This document shows, one piece after another, positions 62,884-64,000 of a stretch of 64,000 nucleotides of DNA. Under the pieces are notes generated by a model. The model saw only the letters and a list, made by a program, of their open reading frames with translations. It ran no database searches and was not told the origin of the DNA. The stretch covers positions 682,001 to 746,000 of the forward strand of contig CANLVO010000001.1 in NCBI GenBank assembly GCA_947494645.1, written 5' to 3'. A program made the translations under genes and the position numbers. Each line of letters begins with the position of its first letter. Position 1 is the stretch's first letter. The stretch is from an uncultured Litoreibacter sp. GTDB lineage: Bacteria; Pseudomonadota; Alphaproteobacteria; Rhodobacterales; Rhodobacteraceae.

Positions 62884-63311
62884 CAGATCACCCCCAGCAT
62901 CTGGCGAAACACCAGCACGGTGACGGCGCCTGCCACCAGATAAAACACCGTGGCAGTTATCCCGCGCACTGATAGTCGCGAAATGCCGCAAACCCCATGC
63001 CCCGAGGTGCATCCATTTGCCAGCCGCGTGCCGAACCCCACGCAGAGCCCGGCGGCAATCAGCACCGCAACGTTCGAGGTCAATTGCGTTGGTGGCGCCC
63101 CGCGGAACAGGTGCCACAGCAGGGGCGCGCCGATCAGGCCTGCAAGAAACCACAAGGCTTCCGAGCGTGCCGCCCCTTTGCGGGACCCATCGACAACGCC
63201 GCCCAAAAGGCCGGAGGCCCCCATGATCCGCCCGTTCATCAGCAAGAACACAGCCGCTGCTGTGCCAATCATCAGGCCTCCGACAAGGCCCCATATCCAG
63301 TCAACTGGCAT
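62883..63311 (-). CDS. YeeE/YedE family sulfur transporter subunit (PmpA-like)
   Basis: A 142-aa membrane protein of the same superfamily. The NGCTSGHGVCGISRLSVR motif (about residues 99-116) includes two cysteines thought to handle sulfur. An N-terminal NGRIMGASGLLGG is also typical. It is placed between the persulfide dioxygenase and PmpB, the order of bigR-type sulfide operons. Confidence 0.9.
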   Translation of the reverse strand: MPVDWIWGLVGGLMIGTAAAVFLLMNGRIMGASGLLGGVVDGSRKGAARSEALWFLAGLIGAPLLWHLFRGAPPTQLTSNVAVLIAAGLCVGFGTRLANGCTSGHGVCGISRLSVRGITATVFYLVAGAVTVLVFRQMLGVI

Positions 63312-63355
63312 CTTTCATCTTCCCATGTTCAAAAATATCCGCCCCGCAGGGCCGC
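63312..63355 (-). repeat. GATATTTTTGAACATGG motif copy
   Basis: A minus-oriented copy of the dispersed motif (GGGGCGGATATTTTTGAACA on the minus strand) in the 44-base gap between the dioxygenase and pmpA genes. It is oriented with transcription, following the upstream gene's stop. Confidence 0.5.
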
Positions 63356-64000
63356 TCACAACCCGTCGACCGGCACTTTCAGGAACACCTTCCCGTCGTC
63401 ATCCGGCTCGGGCATGTTGCCTGCGCGCATGTTGACCTGCAGGGACGGGATGATCAGTTTGGGCATGCCCAGCGTCGCGTCGCGGCCTTCGCGTAAGGCA
63501 ACAAAATCCTCGCGGCTGACGCCCCCGCCGATATGCACGTTGCTGGCCTTTTCCGCCGCGACCGAGGTTTCCCACGCGAACTCGTCGCGGCCCGGCGCCT
63601 TGTAGTCGTGACAGACAAATATCCGCGTCTCGTCGGGCAAGGACAGAATCTTCTGGATCGAGTCGTAAAGATCGCCCGCTGACCCGCCCGGAAAGTCGCA
63701 ACGTGCCGTGCCGAAATCGGGCATGAACAGCGTGTCGCCCACAAAAGCCGCGTCGCCGATGACATAGGTCATGCATGCGGGCGTGTGGCCCGGCGTGTGC
63801 AGCACGTCGCCGCGTAGCTGGCCGATATGGAAGCTGTCGCCTTCCTTGAAGAGTTGGTCAAATTGCGAGCCGTCGCGCTGAAATGCGGTGCCCTCGTTGA
63901 AGACCTTGCCGAACTCTTCCTGCACGGTGGTAATCGCCGAGCCGATGCCGATTTTGCCGCCCAGCGCCTCTTGCAGATAGGGCGCGGCGGACAGATGGTC
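63356..64000 (-). CDS. Persulfide dioxygenase-like MBL-fold protein (5' end outside window)
   Basis: The last 214 codons of a metallo-beta-lactamase-fold protein; the N-terminus and the first part of the HxHxDH motif lie beyond the right edge, with DHLSAAPYLQEALGGKIGIG the first visible part. Further metal ligands are in VLHTPGHTPACMTYVIGDAA and GDTLFMPDFGTARCDFPGGS, and VCHDY near the C-terminus. GTARCDFPGG is characteristic of the ETHE1/Blh persulfide dioxygenases that oxidise glutathione persulfide to sulfite. With pmpA, pmpB and DUF442 it forms a sulfide-handling cluster. A regulator (BigR-like) could lie outside the window. Confidence 0.88.
   Translation of the reverse strand, partial: DHLSAAPYLQEALGGKIGIGSAITTVQEEFGKVFNEGTAFQRDGSQFDQLFKEGDSFHIGQLRGDVLHTPGHTPACMTYVIGDAAFVGDTLFMPDFGTARCDFPGGSAGDLYDSIQKILSLPDETRIFVCHDYKAPGRDEFAWETSVAAEKASNVHIGGGVSREDFVALREGRDATLGMPKLIIPSLQVNMRAGNMPEPDDDGKVFLKVPVDGL

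Noticed and set aside
62884-63294. Long minus-strand frame before pmpB
   Set aside because: It is a shadow of pmpA in another frame; the real pmpB starts at 62883.

Overview
The window looks like chromosomal DNA from a marine alphaproteobacterium of the Rhodobacterales (Roseobacter group). This rests on protein content and gene order. Roseobacter-like blocks include dgt-argS-SPOR-nagZ-scpA-scpB, ihfA-MerR beside fabH-plsX-rpmF-DUF177, and acnA divergent from ccmABCD. A DksA with one zinc-finger-type cysteine, an OlsB-type acyltransferase, a TAXI-type TRAP transporter and a short intergenic motif (core GGAGTATTT) recurring through the window agree with this. No species can be named from the sequence alone.

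Layout. 1-3542 (minus): MoxR ATPase, GNAT acetyltransferase, DUF2927 lipoprotein, small membrane protein and a CoxE-like VWA protein cut by the left edge. 3727-7064: DksA with a clear terminator, LysE exporter, exonuclease III, an unknown protein, a small lipoprotein and an IscA/ErpA-type Fe-S carrier. 7135-15385 (plus): dGTPase, ArgRS, SPOR protein, NagZ, ScpA, ScpB, a small protein, a frameshifted membrane protein and an EamA permease. 15459-21092 (minus): dCTP deaminase, tRNA-Pro(GGG), MerR regulator, IHF-alpha, FabH, PlsX, L32 and DUF177. 21181-28970: BamE, MsrB, OlsB-like acyltransferase, ABC-F ATPase, Ldh-family oxidoreductase, YdcZ permease, FMN-binding protein, SDR, HELVH lipoprotein and cytochrome c lipoprotein. 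28967-35541: a patchy accessory region of small hypothetical genes, repeats, an RHH regulator and an unknown 500-aa membrane protein, with the housekeeping gene parE in the middle. 35705-41665: YceI, ECF sigma/anti-sigma pair, MscS channel, MATE exporter and two hypothetical proteins. 41873-47553: sulfatase-like hydrolase and MarR regulator divergent from a TAXI-TRAP transporter. 47554-48789: degraded DNA around a frameshifted YdcZ permease. 48790-58927: LysE, aspartate aminotransferase, XRE regulator, SdhE, LdtR-like regulator, CcmDCBA, aconitase, ICMT-like protein and DUF1223. 58920-64000 (minus, closely packed): persulfide dioxygenase (cut by the right edge), PmpA/PmpB sulfur transporters, DUF442 protein, a three-gene nitrile hydratase/thiocyanate hydrolase-like enzyme, an EamA permease and an LpxL-like acyltransferase.

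The most interesting part is the right end. The nitrile-hydratase beta chain is split into two overlapping genes ahead of the alpha chain, the same three-subunit plan as thiocyanate hydrolase. The trio lies directly downstream of a sulfide/persulfide-handling cluster, which suggests, without proving, a link between nitrile or thiocyanate hydrolysis and sulfane sulfur. Other points: two one-base frameshifts at the same TTTTGGG string, twin TTTTGTACAAAA palindromes in one divergent promoter, and the accessory genes flanking parE.
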